Assembly: GCA_029204225.1 (NCBI GenBank)
Contig: CM055101.1
Span: forward strand, 62,624,171 to 62,688,170
Source of the DNA: Diphasiastrum complanatum
Lineage: Eukaryota > Streptophyta > Lycopodiopsida > Lycopodiales > Lycopodiaceae
DNA: 64,000 nucleotides
Direction of reading: 5' to 3'
Positions 9,864 to 21,399 of the stretch are shown in pieces; position 1 is the stretch's first letter; each line of letters begins with the position of its first letter. The notes beneath the pieces were generated by a model. The model was not told the DNA's origin and searched no databases. It worked only from the letters and a program-made list of their open reading frames with translations. A program made the translations under genes and the position numbers.

Positions 9864-11090
9864 ATGGACCAACAAAGAGACTTTGAAATTCCAGACGATT
9901 ATCCATACGAGGTCAGGTCCCCTGTAGCTGAACAAATCAGACGCCATAGGTTCTACCGAATGAGAGTCGAACTCCAAGAGCCATCCACAAACCATTCAAG
10001 GGACAAGAACCTGATAGAGCCGAGTCTTCACGTGCACGACCTCATTTTTCTGGTGTTGAGCCCTCACAGGTCAGAACCAACCCTAATGGAGTTCCTGCTA
10101 CCCATGGAGCTCATTTTGAAAGACATACACCCAAGCTAGATCTACCAAAGTTTAATGGTAGTTTGGACCCTCAAAGATTTTTGCAAATCTTTGAGAATAT
10201 ATGTGATGTGTATGGCGAAACATCTCTTGGTGCTATGGTCCGTTTTCGATGACCATGATCACTAAAGCACGTGATTGGTTTTTCAACCTTGATCGTGACA
10301 AAAAGATAGACTGGTCAATTTTGAAAAAATCTTTGATCAAGCGTTTAAGCCCTTTCGCTTGATCAAAAGCCCTTTTGTCAAATTGAGTAACATCAAGATG
10401 GCAAAATATGAACGCGTACAAGACTATATCGAGCGTTTCAAACGTCTCAAAAGTCAAGTACAAGAACAGCCCTCTGAACAGTCATCTAGTTTTTAATCGG
10501 CCTTCCAAGATGGATTAGACGCGAGCTTAAATCCAATGATGAATATATGAGTCTCAAATTAGCTATGTCTAATGCCATCAAGGAAGAAGACAAAGGATAA
10601 GATATTGACGAATTCAGGGAAAGACGAGCACCACATGCTCTTGTCCATGAATCGAAGCCGATCGAGGACACCCGAGATCAGCTTTGGAAATCCCAGTTGG
10701 AGTTGCTTAATAAGCAACATCAACTACAGATGTAGAAACTCACCAATGAGTTTCAAGCTACCCTGAAGTCTATCCAAAGCAGTAGCACATACAGTCCAAC
10801 AATATGAATCACAACCATCACATTCTCGGCATTCCTTGACTTATCCCGGATATTCACCAGAAAGTCCAGAACCACTAGCCATACAAGATGGCTATGCAGT
10901 TATACAAGGGCCATTGCACACCAGATGTTTCATCTGTGGTGAAACTGGCCACTTCATGGTTGATTGTCCAGTCAAGACCACGTACCATGTTGAGTGTCCT
11001 GACTGTATCAAAAAACACAGTTTCAAAGACTGTCCAAAACAACCAACTAAGATCCTACCTGCCCGTCATGTCAGTTATGAATCACAATAG
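9864..11090 (+). pseudogene. Gypsy-type gag with CCHC zinc knuckle (several frameshifts)
   Basis: The ATG at 9864 opens MDQQRDFEIPDDYPYEVRSP. After a frame change near 10130 the capsid-like core LPKFNGSLDPQRFLQIFENI appears, then ITKARDWFFNLDR and IDWSILKKSLIKRF. This is the standard order of Ty3/Gypsy gag (Retrotrans_gag family), which assembles the particle. A zinc knuckle CFICGETGHFMVDC (CX2CX4HX4C, all four ligands present) lies at 10926-10967, and a second Cys-rich stretch follows (CPDCIKKHSFKDCP). At least two frame breaks and stops interrupt the frame, so this copy is probably inactive. No protease follows. Confidence 0.8.
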
Positions 11091-11099
11091 GATCTTCAC

Positions 11100-13390
11100 G
11101 ACAACAACATGAGCACTATAGCACCCTCCCGCTCAACCTGCTACTCACTCGAGAAGTTTCTAGCAAACTTCTACAATACCGCACAATACACCAGCTCCAT
11201 AATGAAAAAAGACAATATGAAATGAGTCCTTGTCGAAAGAAAGCAAAATCGATATTCAGTCATCTGCTACAATGTCCAACCAAGAGCAACCTCCACAGGG
11301 AATTGACAGGTTGTCTCCCTTTCTACAACCTCAAATCTATTTTGTCTTTCCATATGTTGATACGATTTCCAATGTGCCAATACATAATAGATCTAGGATT
11401 CAAAAATCCAGATAGAGATTTAGTTCTGAATCTCTTGTTCACAGAGGTCCTCAGGACATAGTACATCAATAATACCTGCATCTCAAGCTATATCCTACAA
11501 CATTTGCTATCACTGATGGTCAATTTTAGCGTCACCCACCCTGCCTTGTTTTGACAAGGGCATGTCAGAGTAAGTCACATTACTCTACAAACAATGGAAT
11601 AGTACAACTATCAAGGTGCATTATCAATGTTGATGAATGCAAGTTTTGTTCGACAAGTGCTATACAGTTCTCACTCTCTGTAACATTTGTTTATTTTCTT
11701 GTTTCTCTTCACCTATTTTGTGTGATTGATTTTTGCTTGAGGAATAGCTATTGCACGAGAGTCTTCTGTAGAGCAATTCCAGAACACATTTTCATTCATC
11801 TATCCATCTTCAGATTCCCTTGTACAATAGTTTAGGATTTTTGAGACATATGAGAAATTCATGTCAAATTAGAGTTGATTCATGTATCTCATTGCCATAT
11901 TATTTTTTGAGTCAACTACAGCAAGATCGAAATAAATTTACTTAAAATTTGTTCAATCTTTAGTCCAGTCGCATGTTCAATGAGTTTCAACTACATGTTC
12001 CACATGCCGATCCAATCCTGAGCATGAACAGTTACCAGCAACAACATCCCCACCAACAGATTTTTTTGGGGGGGGAGAGAGTGGATCTGCTTGGATCCAC
12101 TGGAGCAGTTACGCTGCCAACAACAACACCAGCAAGACAGCCAAGGTCACAAACCCAAAGTTGACAACGACAAAGCTAAGAAGATAGATGGGCAATCCAA
12201 AGCGACTCGATCAGAAGAAGTATCTCAGTCATGACGAAGATCCTTCAGAAAAAAAAAAAAACACAAGCATTGGAAAATCAGTCTCCTTCTTCAACCGACC
12301 TCTTGCCATTTTTTGCGCCCATTCTCATGCCTATCGCCCACACCATCCACTGTTGTCACTATCACCCTTCCCTCCATCTATTTGTTTATCATCAGTTTAC
12401 TGTTCTTCTGAGAAATCCCTAGTTTTTATAGTCCTACCAAAGCAGTTAAAAAATCATTGCAAATGTCTTGCTGAGACCAATTGCCACCTACAATGGTTGA
12501 TCAACCAAAAGAAGACCTACAAAAGCAAACGAAGCAGCTAGAAGACATCAGAAATTAAGCAAAGAAGCTGAGGAGGAAAGGACAAAACTTAAGCAACATA
12601 TGAGTCAGATCAATCTTGATCAAAAGAAACTCTCTGGAGTAATGATAGTTGAATCCCCTCCTACGAAGCCCAAAGAGATCCAAAAGTAACGGATCAAAAG
12701 AAAAAGCTGCAAAAAAGAAAGATCAAGACAACCATGAACCTGCAAAATAAAGCAAGCTCCTCACCCAGCAAGTGGTGGTCAAAGCTCGACATTGCAAGGG
12801 TCCAAGGCTGCAACTATAGAACTAGTAGTTCCTTCATCCTTTCACCAAGCCTTCATCATGTTTTCTTACCGTTACCAAACCGTCCATCCAAAACTGTTCC
12901 TACCACCAATTTTTTACGAATCCATTCCCTTGAGACTGATAATCAAAGTTTGTGCAACCTGTAGATCAAAGGTTTTCCTTGAGACTGGAACTTCAACTGA
13001 GAGAAGAACCACGGAAACACCCAGTGGCAAATGGAGGGTACAGACCTCCCAAAAGATAGAATCTTCCAAGAAACCAAAGATGAAACTGTCAATGGTAGAT
13101 ACAAGTGACAAAACAAAGAGACACATGGAAAGCACTCGAGCATGCAAGTTGTGAAGCTGCTGAGAGCTCTCCAATTTTGAGAATGTCAACCAATTGTAGC
13201 AACAAGACATTCTGGTTAAACTGCGACAATTCGTAAAAAAACATTTTTGTGATAAAGACTGGCGACAATAAGCACTTGGTTTTATGTAAGCGAATGAGGA
13301 TCTATACTTTTCCAAGTGACGATCAAAGATGCCAATGCAAAGTGGAACGACATCGTCCAATATGAGTTGCAGTGGGTCCTGCAACACATT
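11100..13390 (+). other. Unidentified internal region of the gag-only element, with relic frames
   Basis: No retroviral enzyme motif was found. Several plus frames are open for 60-120 codons. 11551-11835 is hydrophobic near its end. 11973-12160 is Gln/Pro/His-rich. About 12540-12690, in one frame, reads as a charged, heptad-like stretch (KEAEEERTKLKQHMSQINLD) suggestive of a coiled coil. 12792-13154 is a basic, Ser/Thr/Lys-rich frame. Frames do not join without stops. It may be decayed gag/pol beyond recognition or captured host sequence. Confidence 0.4.
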
Positions 13391-13400
13391 AGGGGTGGGA
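13391..13400 (+). promoter_or_regulatory. Polypurine tract
   Basis: AGGGGTGGGA (one T) lies three bases before the 3' LTR start at 13404, the position expected for the plus-strand primer. Confidence 0.65.
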
Positions 13401-13403
13401 TGA

Positions 13404-14563
13404 TGTTGGCTGATTCTGACGAATCCCCAAGATACTCGAACAGAGCAACTCAAGAGCAGCTCTCACCTTAGACCTAGGAGGTCTATGAGAAGACGAGACT
13501 AATGAGGACTGAGAGCCGAGTATGAGAGCCGACAAATACTAGTTAGAAAAGACATGCAAGAACTGTGTAAGCCTCATGGTGAATCCCGAAAGATGGAATG
13601 ACCATGTAGGAACTAGTATTTCTAAGGAAATGTAATAAATGCAAGTAGATCCCTCTTAAAGAAAGTAGAGTGAGCCACCTTTTGATGGTGACCTCTAGTG
13701 GAGAGCATTATTCCACTTGTAAATTGTGAAATGTGGAAATTCCACTAGGAGGCCACCTAAGGAGCTCTCTTGCTTATTTAAGAGACTCCCTCTTTGTGAA
13801 GAGGAGCTTTTTGTGAATTGTATCAACTCCATGCTAAAATGAAAAGAGTCTTCACGAGTTTGGTACATCCATTGAGCTCCTTGATCATGTTTGTTTCTTG
13901 AGTGATGCATTTATGATCTTGCCCTTCCCTCCTTTTGTGTGTGGTTGTGGAATGTAGAGTGGATTAGATTTGCTACTTTCGTAGAGTGGATTAGTTTCTT
14001 TTCTTGTTTGTGGAATAATGTAGGAACCAGCATTCATGTAAACTAAATAGGCTAGATCTATGGTGTAATTCCTGCATATCTCTTTACAATCCAGTTCTTG
14101 ATGCTCTTGGGATGTCCAAGAATCAAAAGACTGGTTGGTTTCTTGATTCTTGGACTTCTAACATGCTGTAGATTAGTTTTTGTTTCTTGTTTTGTCAATT
14201 TATGCAAGTGTAGCTCAGTTTAGTAATGCTTAGGCTCTGATTTAGTTTGCTTTTAGGAGTAGATAGCTATATAATCTGCTGAATGTTCATCTGGGCAACA
14301 CTCTAATCTGTGAATGAGTGTTCCTTGGCTTGCATCTATGTATGAATATAAGTGCGTTCAAGAGAGTTCGTCCCTGAGTAGTCCTCTGACAGGCAGGACA
14401 AAAACTATACTACAACATCAATCTGTTCCCTTCTGTCTGATCTTGGGTTTAAAACAAGAATGACAATCTCAAGAAGAACCCACCATCTCTGTTGATAGAC
14501 AGAAGTAAGAAAGAATCAATTTTAAAAATCAACAGATCCTCTGGATCGGAGGGTCTTTAAACA
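13404..14563 (+). mobile_element. 3' LTR of the gag-only element
   Basis: 1,160 bp, TGTTGGCTGATTCTGACG to GTCTTTAAACA, a direct repeat of 7514-8553. It keeps two internal segments lost from the 5' copy and is followed directly by the second ATAAC. Confidence 0.92.
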
Positions 14564-14568
14564 ATAAC
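14564..14568 (+). repeat. Target-site duplication, right copy (ATAAC)
   Basis: Identical to 7509-7513. The interrupted Copia gag frame resumes at 14569. Confidence 0.93.
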
Positions 14569-15325
14569 AACCATCTCTGGAAATTCAAGATGAAGGTTAT
14601 ACTTCTAGCCAAAGAATTGTGGGACATCGTTGATGGCACAGAACTCAAACCAGATGGTGATGCAGCCATCATCACCAAGTGGAGACTGAGAGATGGCAAA
14701 GCATTTGCCATGATCACCCTCAAACTAAAGGACACTCAGATCAGCCACATACGTGTTGTTCAGACAGCTAAGGATGCATGGGACATCCTAGCAACTCTCT
14801 ACTACATTAGAGACGTTACATCCAAGCTCCATCTGAGGAAGAAATTCTTCAACCTCAAAATGTCTGAAGCAGATAGTGTTTCGAGTCACCTCAACACTTT
14901 CAAAAATCTTATGGAGCAGATGACTGCAACTGGCTCAGTCATAGAAGATTTCGATGCACTCGACTCTATTATCGAGTCTACCTGAAGCCTACGAAAATTG
15001 GGTAATGGCAATTTCTACCCAAGCGCACATCACTCTATCAAGAGTAATCTCGCTGCTCCTACAAGAGGAGATCAGAAGATCAGCATCCTCCTTAGGCTCA
15101 GGATCGGATCCTCAAGCTCTGTGTTCAAAAAAACAGAAGTTCAGATCCAAGAGATCTACAAAGTCAGGTTCTACTGACAAAAAGAGCAACATGCAATCTG
15201 GACCAAATTTCGGTTCTGGATCAAATTCAAGCTCTTCATCATTCCAACCTGCGCAGAAACTATTCTGTAGATACTATAAGAGGACTGGTCACAAAATCAA
15301 GGACAACAACGAAAAGAAGAAGTAG
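14569..15325 (+). pseudogene. Copia gag, main part (3' part of the split gene)
   Basis: Resumes in frame with NNHLWKFKMKVILLAKELWD. The gag block then follows: DGKAFAMITLKL, TAKDAWDILATLY and SKLHLRKKFFNLKM. After a frameshift near 14970, LLSSLPEAYENWVMAISTQ and a basic Ser-rich linker follow. The zinc knuckle is damaged: CRYYKRTGHKIKDN keeps the first Cys and the His but has Tyr and Asn in place of the second and last Cys. The stop at 15325 separates gag from protease; in intact Copia elements gag and pol are one frame. The family is certain and the copy is dead. Confidence 0.9.
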
Positions 15326-15403
15326 TTCCAACAACAAGCACATAGTGCTACAGCCAGTCACTCAAATCAACAACAACAACAACAAGAAGATGAAGCAGCT
15401 TTC

Positions 15404-16494
15404 ATGACCAAAGTCGGAGAACAACAAGATATCGATTCCTGGTATGTAGACTCCGGAGCAACTCAACACATGACTCACCATCGCGACTGGTTCAAAGACT
15501 ACAAGTCTTTCACCCACTCTCGAGTTGTGCAACTAGGAGACAACTCATCACATTCAATCGAAAGTGAAGGGACAGTCTGGGTTGAATTCAAAAGAGGTGA
15601 AGTTGAGTTGCTGTCCAACGTTCTCCACATTCCAAATCTAACCAAGAATATGCTCTCAGTTAGTAGAATCACCGATTCAGGTTGGAGGGTCGAATTCGAT
15701 ACAGAAGACCGCACAATCCTTGACAAATCCCGGAAGGTTCTAGCCTACGGAAGAAGAAGCGGCTATCTTTACAAACTTAGCCATTGCTATTCTTCTAACA
15801 GTCAAGCTCTTCACACAATCACTTCGAAATCAATTGATATGTTGTGGCATTTTAGACTTGGCCATCTTAACTACAATAGTATTCAACAAATGTCAGCTTA
15901 GAATCTAGTACAAGACCTACCTCCAGTCAACAAGCCAGCTTCTCCATGCGAAAGCTGTATTATCAACAAGCATGCTAGAAGTCCCTTCAATTCAGACTCC
16001 GTTCATACATCCAAGGGCTTGTTTGACCTTGTACACAACGACATTTGTGGCTCGATGCATATTGCTTCCACAGGGGGGAGCTCTCTATTTCCTAACCTTC
16101 ATCGATGACTTCTCAGGACTGCAGGCTACTATATGAAGAACAAATCCGAAGCATTCAAGTTCTTCAAGCAGTTCAAGGCGTCTGCAGAAAACCAGACTCA
16201 GAGGAAGATCAAGGCTCTATGCACAGATGGAGGGGGGGAGTACATCTCCACATAATTAAAGGAGTTCTGCAAGGCCAATGGGATACTTCAACAATACACA
16301 ACCAGCTACTCACCTCAGTCCAATGGTGTAGCTGAGCGGAAGAACCGGACACTCATCGAAAGTGCCAAGAGCATGATGGCCCATGCCTCTCTTCCAAAGA
16401 AGTTCTGGGCAAAAGCAGTTACTATAGTTGCCTACTTACAGAATCGATCCATCACTAAAGCCCTGAATGACAAGACACCTTATGAGGTGTGGAC
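15404..16494 (+). pseudogene. Copia protease and integrase (broken, truncated before RT)
   Basis: Protease: WYVDSGATQHMTHH with the catalytic DSG at codons 16-18, then VLHIPNLTKNMLSVSRI. Pre-integrase: LWHFRLGHLNYNS with its His pair, and CESCII with its Cys pair. Integrase core: DLVHNDICGSM (first Asp), ALCTDGGGEYIS (second Asp) and SPQSNGVAERKN (Glu). Downstream are KKFWAKAVTIVAYLQNR and TPYEVW. A stop lies at 15899 and frame changes fall near 16080 and 16250. After TPYEVW-T the sequence switches at 16497 to an LTR, removing the reverse transcriptase. It continues from the gag at 14569. Confidence 0.9.
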
Positions 16495-16496
16495 AA

Positions 16497-17198
16497 TGTT
16501 GGATTTACCTCCTCTACTCTCCTAAATCCTATTTTAATCTGCCTCCATTCATGCTGCATTTTTACTCATGTTGTCGTACAGTCTACATATTTACATGTAA
16601 AATAAGACAGACGAATAAAACGCAACTGTCTGGATAAATACAAGTAAATTCTCACAGACGAAGAAAAGGCGAAAAACACAGCACGATGTCTTTACACGTG
16701 TTTTGTGACAAGCGAAAAAGGCGACACTGCCTTACAAACTGTCGAAGTGCCCTAGGAAAAGCAAAGGCACCATGTAAATTCAAATCCTAAGGCATTTCAT
16801 CAAAGTGACATATTTTTTGCATCTTCACTTCATTTCAACAAAAGCTGACGTCGCGACCTTTTTCACGCTCACCCTATGCAACTGTGTAACAGACTTGACA
16901 ATGACAGCAGCCACCCACGATCTCCTACAGATACCACATCCACTTTGTACTTTCTTCATCTGCACACTTGTAAAATTGTGTATATATATTGAATACCATT
17001 ATGCGTATTCAATGATTAAGTAAGTGTGTGTAAAAATAATTGCATCATAAGCTTACTAGAGATAGACGAAGTAGATGCCTTGCACATTGATTCTTTTGTA
17101 TTGTCAGTAATAGGTTCATTCCTCTTACAGATTGAATTAGCTTCATAGAGCATGCGGTTTCGTCCGCTATTGTCTTGTGCTCCACAACATTATTGACA
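16497..17198 (+). mobile_element. LTR-like segment inserted in Copia pol
   Basis: TGTTGGATTTACC...TATTGACA, 702 bp. It shares end sequences with the LTR at 6428-7319 (TGTTAGATTT...TTTTTGACA) and the internal motifs GCGAAAAAGGCGACACTGCC and GTCGAAGTGCCCT. It begins exactly where the integrase stops. The following bases (TGTATATTTTGC) only weakly resemble a primer-binding site. Confidence 0.55.
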
Positions 17199-17560
17199 TG
17201 TATATTTTGCTATACTTCATCTGATAACAGCTCTGTTGTTTTGCGTTCAGACTAGTGTCCATATTGCTATGCTTTTCTTCATTCTGTCTAACTCTCTTCT
17301 TAATGAGTTATTATTAGTCTAGCTATTGACAACTAATATTTAGTCTTGTCTTTCACGACTGATTATTAGTCGAGCTCAGTCTAGCTCTTCGCAAATCATT
17401 CGCGACTAATAATTTGTCTAGTTGTTCGCGACAAATTATTTTTCTGATGTTTTTTTTGGTTAATGTTTGGTTACGTAATCAGATCGACCGTGATTTCTAT
17501 CACTAACGTTCTGTTCGTTTCTGATAGGCGTAGTCATGCTTAGGAAAAGAGTGATGATGA
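17199..17560 (+). other. Non-coding remnant between LTR and RNase H
   Basis: Probably Copia leader sequence. It contains repeated short words (ACTAATAATTTGTC, GACTGATTATTAGTC, GACAAATTATTT). No coding signal. Confidence 0.35.
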
Positions 17561-17569
17561 GCTAATTCT

Positions 17570-18200
17570 GTACAAATCCAGGCTCAACTCATTGGAAGAT
17601 TGCGAAACGGATTTTGCAATACCTTCAGTTAACAAAGGATTTTGGTTTGTGTTATTATCGTGATGCATGGTTCCAGATGCTTTTCTACAGTGATGCTAGC
17701 TGGGCATCTCTCAAGGACCACTGTAAAAGTGTTTCAAGAGGATGCACCATCACGTCAGGAGCAGCAATTTTTTGGGTCAGCAAGAAGTAGACCATTGTGG
17801 CTCAGTCATCCTGCGAAGCAGAGTACGTTGCAGCAACAAAGATGGCTAATGAAATCATTTGGCTCAAACAGTTCCTTGATGAACTGGGTGAAACAGGGAG
17901 TGAGCCTCTGATTTTGTAGATGGACAATACATCTACAATACATTTGACAATGGATCTTGTGTTTCACTCAAGGACGAAACACATCGCAATCAAGTATCAC
18001 TTGATAAGGGATCTGATTGAGAAGAAGATGCTGCAGACTATTATCATTGGAACAAAGGAGATGGTGGCTGACATTTTCACAAAGGCCTTAGGCAAAGGTT
18101 TGTTCGAGAAACAAAGGAGAAGTCTTGGAGTCATTAAGCTACCATGCTTTGAGAGGGAGCTAAAGAAACAAAACTTTTCTATTACCAAAGCTTTGCTAGC
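17570..18200 (+). pseudogene. Copia RT end and RNase H
   Basis: Frames read HWKIAKRILQYLQLTKDFGL (end of the RT region), then FYSDASWAS with the first RNase H Asp. SSCEAEYVAATKMANEIIWL carries the Glu, and MDNTSTIHLTMDLVFHSRTK the next Asp. HIAIKYHLIRDLI and VADIFTKALGKGLFE complete the domain. The order matches the 3' end of Copia pol, but two stops break it (near 17790 and 17920). This may be the 3' half of the same element whose gag/protease/integrase lie at 14569-16494; the RT domain between them is missing. Confidence 0.88.
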
Positions 18201-18446
18201 TTTCAACCCTCAATCTGACGAAAAGACACGAAGCGAAAATGTTCACAAACACCCTGACGAAGAGACACAAATGCGAAAAATTCACGAACGAAATTTTTTT
18301 GTGATGACACGAAAGTCAAACGACTCGAAGCGACACGAAAATCTTTGTGACACTTTTGGCCCTTCACGTTCCAAAGAATCAAGAAGATCATGCAAGTACC
18401 ATGAAGTACAAAGACCTTGATCTGATATAATGACATAGCGGAAGAG
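18201..18446 (+). other. Copia 3' untranslated tail
   Basis: An open extension of the RNase H frame, rich in GACGAA, GACACGAA and GCGAAAA words like the LTR motif family. It ends at a short purine tract (GCGGAAGAG) before the LTR at 18447. Confidence 0.45.
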
Positions 18447-18610
18447 TGTTAGGATGTGCCTAGCCCACTTCTCTTGTAATCCGTGATTAGTTATGGATTG
18501 TTTAGTCTATCTAATCTAGTGTGCTACTTTGAATGTATAAGATATATATAGAAATGTCATTAGATCAAGGAGAATTGAAGAAAAGTATTTTTAGGATTCA
18601 AATCTTTATG
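18447..18610 (+). mobile_element. Copia 3' LTR start (right end unresolved)
   Basis: TGTTAGGATGTGCCTAGCCC begins right after a purine tract downstream of RNase H. A TATA-like TATATATAG lies near 18545. Sequence beyond about 18600 looks different and the LTR end was not found. It does not obviously match the LTR at 6428-7319. Confidence 0.45.
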
Positions 18611-19547
18611 GAAAATGACTTGGAAAATTACTTTTTTGGTCATTTTTTACACAAACTATGTTAGATTTGTTCGTGGAGTTTTTAGAAGCAAGATCCACCT
18701 CAGATATACCCATATTGAGTTGGGCGAACATTACCTTAGGCAAATGTTAAGCATTATGCCATTTTGGAAACGTTTGTCGATCATCTTCCAGTCCTGATGA
18801 ACCTTCGTCGACATGCCAAATGGATTTAAAATGCCAAATTTAGGTCGGTCATAGGTTCCAGATCTTGGAAATTTGCATTTATTAAAGTACTTGGGCAAAT
18901 GATGGCCTTAGGCGAATGTTGAACCTTTGCCAGATCTATAGAACGTTCACCAGCAGACTGCTTATTTTGTCCAAAATCTTCGTTGAGAATATTGGAAGCT
19001 ATTTTCATAGTACTGAGCAAGCCTGCAAATTTTTGTCCAAAACTGATTAGCCAAACATATTTTGTGTAATGGACCTTCCAAATTCACCTATAAGTAGGTT
19101 GAATTCGATTCATTTGTCACTTGTGCCAACAGAGCTCTTGAGATCCAACAGTGAGGCAATCGGCACTATTCGCAAAAGATCTAACTCTACTGGCGTCCGT
19201 TGCAACGCGATAGAATGATTGCCTTCCCACTTTGGCATTCAATCCGAATAAGCCAATGGCGTCAGATAATATTAAAGATAAGTTGCCAGTGGTCAGATTA
19301 TATTTCCGAGCTGCCATGATGGGAGGCTCCTGGGAATCTCAGTTCACCGCTTGGACGACCTCAAAGTGGATTGTTGGAGCCCATTGTTGTTTTTTGCCAC
19401 ACAACCTAGATTTCAACACTGCCTGACTCGACTTCATGGAGAAGGTGTAGTGTCATTTAATAAAAATACGACGTGATGTTAATAAAAGCCCCCAATAACT
19501 GCCTCTCGCAGGTGTCATGGGACCGCCACCAGTTTTGGTGGGGATAC
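18611..19547. other. Unassigned, possibly Gypsy 3' region
   Basis: No protein family recognised in any frame. Words such as TTAGGCGAATGTTGAACCTTTGCC recur loosely. The end, TTTTGGTGGGGATAC, looks like a polypurine tract before the LTR start at 19548. Confidence 0.3.
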
Positions 19548-20050
19548 TGTTGGAGGGATTGCGGATCTCGAGACAACCCTAACCCTAATTAATAAGTGAG
19601 AGGGATTTGGCACCCTGTGTGTGTAAGTCCAACCCGATGATCACATAGTTATTTGATAATTAGAAAGTTAATAAAAGGACTTTGGGCCTTTTTGCGAGAT
19701 TTGTAATGTCGCAGGGCCTAAATGTCAAGTTAGGATAAAGTTGGGACTCCCACCAAAATTGTTCAAATTTAATTTCAAATTGGTTCCCTCCAATTTTGAA
19801 ATGGGTTCCCACTCTTTTTTAAGTTTGAATAGTCAAGGAGGTAGAAATGGGCCAATAGGATTTTGAGGCCAGGATCCTCCTCTCTACTATAAATAGTGCC
19901 AAACTCGAGTTTGCTACACATGTTCATATCATCATTTCAATACAAGTAGATTGGTTATCTTATGGAATGAATTTGTGAATGTCCTTGCTCTCTATCTTTT
20001 TTCTCCATCTCTCATTCTCTTGTTGCATTTGTTAATTGTTGGAACTGAAT
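19548..20050 (+). mobile_element. LTR (TGTTGGAGGGATTGCGG start), right end unresolved
   Basis: It starts TGTTGG just after a G-rich tract and carries TATAAATA at 19888-19895, followed by a CT-rich leader. This is the layout of an LTR promoter (U3-R). No PBS was recognised downstream, so it may be a solo or truncated LTR. Confidence 0.5.
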
Positions 20051-20059
20051 ATTATTGGG

Positions 20060-20716
20060 ATTGCATGTTCTTATGCTTTTTGTGAGAGAGAAGAGAAGAG
20101 AGAGTAGGAGTAAACTATCTTCATTGTGGATCGTAGTGTTAATGGTTGTAGTGCTAATTCATTGTCTAAATGATCAAAGCTTGCTTCGGTAGATCATTTC
20201 TAGGATACAATGTTCCTGATGACCATAAATCTACATGCTTTAGTTTTTCCTCCATGTATCGGATCATATCAGAAGTTGACAATTTGGGTTGTTTTGAATT
20301 TCTTGTCTTGAGTGGAGCATATTCTGGTGACAGATCCACATGAAGATGATAAAGTTTTGTCATCAGTACAATAGTATATTAACAAACAGCACAATGACAA
20401 TAACAGAGCTAGAGATGGCGCTAAACACTTGTTCAACCCTAGAGATAGAGATGGTGTAGGCTTTGTTTCCGAAATGTCACTCCTAATTCAAATTTTTGAG
20501 TGTTCCCAACTATTAAGAGGGAATATTTTGACATTTTAAAAATTATACTTTAATTGTGGTTAAGCATCAGTGAAGTTTGATGTGACTAAAGTAAGGTACA
20601 CTCATGTTCATGGAAAGTAGTGTGGGCAGATGCGTAAAGAAGTTAGAAAATGATATTTTAATAGCTTTATTGTTATTTTTCTCTCTCCTACATGTCATTT
20701 CATATTTTCTCTAATG
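20060..20716. other. Unassigned AT-rich spacer
   Basis: No recognisable coding, RNA or repeat signal. Confidence 0.3.
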
Positions 20717-21088
20717 CATTGAACTTTCCAATAACTCCACTGCTAAGCTTCTTGCACACCTTGGTGATGTCGAGAAAATTCGCGAAATTGAACGCCTCTT
20801 AAAAAAGCCTAGCTTCTCTACCTTACTAAACAAATATTTTCAAAATACAAGAAAGAAAACAGGATCCTTCAATCTGAACAAACTGAGCTCAGTCATATCA
20901 GGCCGCAACAAGAAGAAATATTTTTTGAACAAGGGCAATGAGAGGCAAAACAATGGTGGCAAAGAGGATCTTCCAATACCAATTGCACTGACCTCCAGTA
21001 CTCTTATTTCTTCTATTTCCTCCTGCACACAGATCAAGCACGGTAAAAATTCAGCTTTAGATGTTTTTGTAGTTACGTTATTATAAGA
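20717..21088 (+). pseudogene. Unidentified open frame without ATG (about 124 codons)
   Basis: Bounded by stops, with no ATG near the front, the plus frame reads STAKLLAHLGDVEKIREIER and then LLKKPSFSTLLNKYFQNTRK. A Lys/Asn-rich middle follows (GRNKKKYFLNKGNERQNNGG) and a Ser/Thr-rich end. The amphipathic start and biased composition look like real, decayed coding sequence. I do not recognise a family. It could be an exon fragment captured by a transposon. Confidence 0.3.
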
Positions 21089-21399
21089 GATGCCTTGAGA
21101 AGATAAATGTCAAACGACTTTATTCTAAAACTTTACTTCATATTTTTGGTCATATTGATGAGATCTTTGAGCAAATTGTATTTGGTTGGACTTTTTTTTT
21201 CGCATTTGAAGCATGAATGGTACAAACTCTTTCAAGTCTTTTGTGAGTTCAATGTTAATAATATCCCACCTTTTACTTGCTCTAACACAAAATGATTTAA
21301 AGAGTTTATTTGAGAGTTTTGGGCATGTTATATCCATGGATACTGGAATTATTAGTAACAAATACTTAGAATTTGTTTTGCATAGGAACACAGATCATG

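Larger units (their letters stand above)
7514..14563 (+). mobile_element. Non-autonomous gag-only LTR retrotransposon (TR-GAG-like)
   Basis: A complete 7,050-bp element with an LTR at 7514-8553 and its direct repeat at 13404-14563, both TGTT...AACA. A PBS-like site lies at 8556, a polypurine tract at 13391, and ATAAC lies on both sides. Inside are an A/C-rich tandem-repeat leader, a Gypsy-type gag with a CCHC knuckle, and about 2.3 kb of unidentified relic sequence. I found no protease, RT, RNase H or integrase. It would need enzymes from a related autonomous element. The design matches the class described in plants as terminal-repeat retrotransposons with a GAG domain. The assignment to Gypsy rests on the gag and primer site. 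Confidence 0.88.

Noticed and set aside
12914-13453. 179-codon minus-strand frame
   Set aside because: It is antisense to the element, crosses the internal/3' LTR junction at 13404, and has no recognisable motif.
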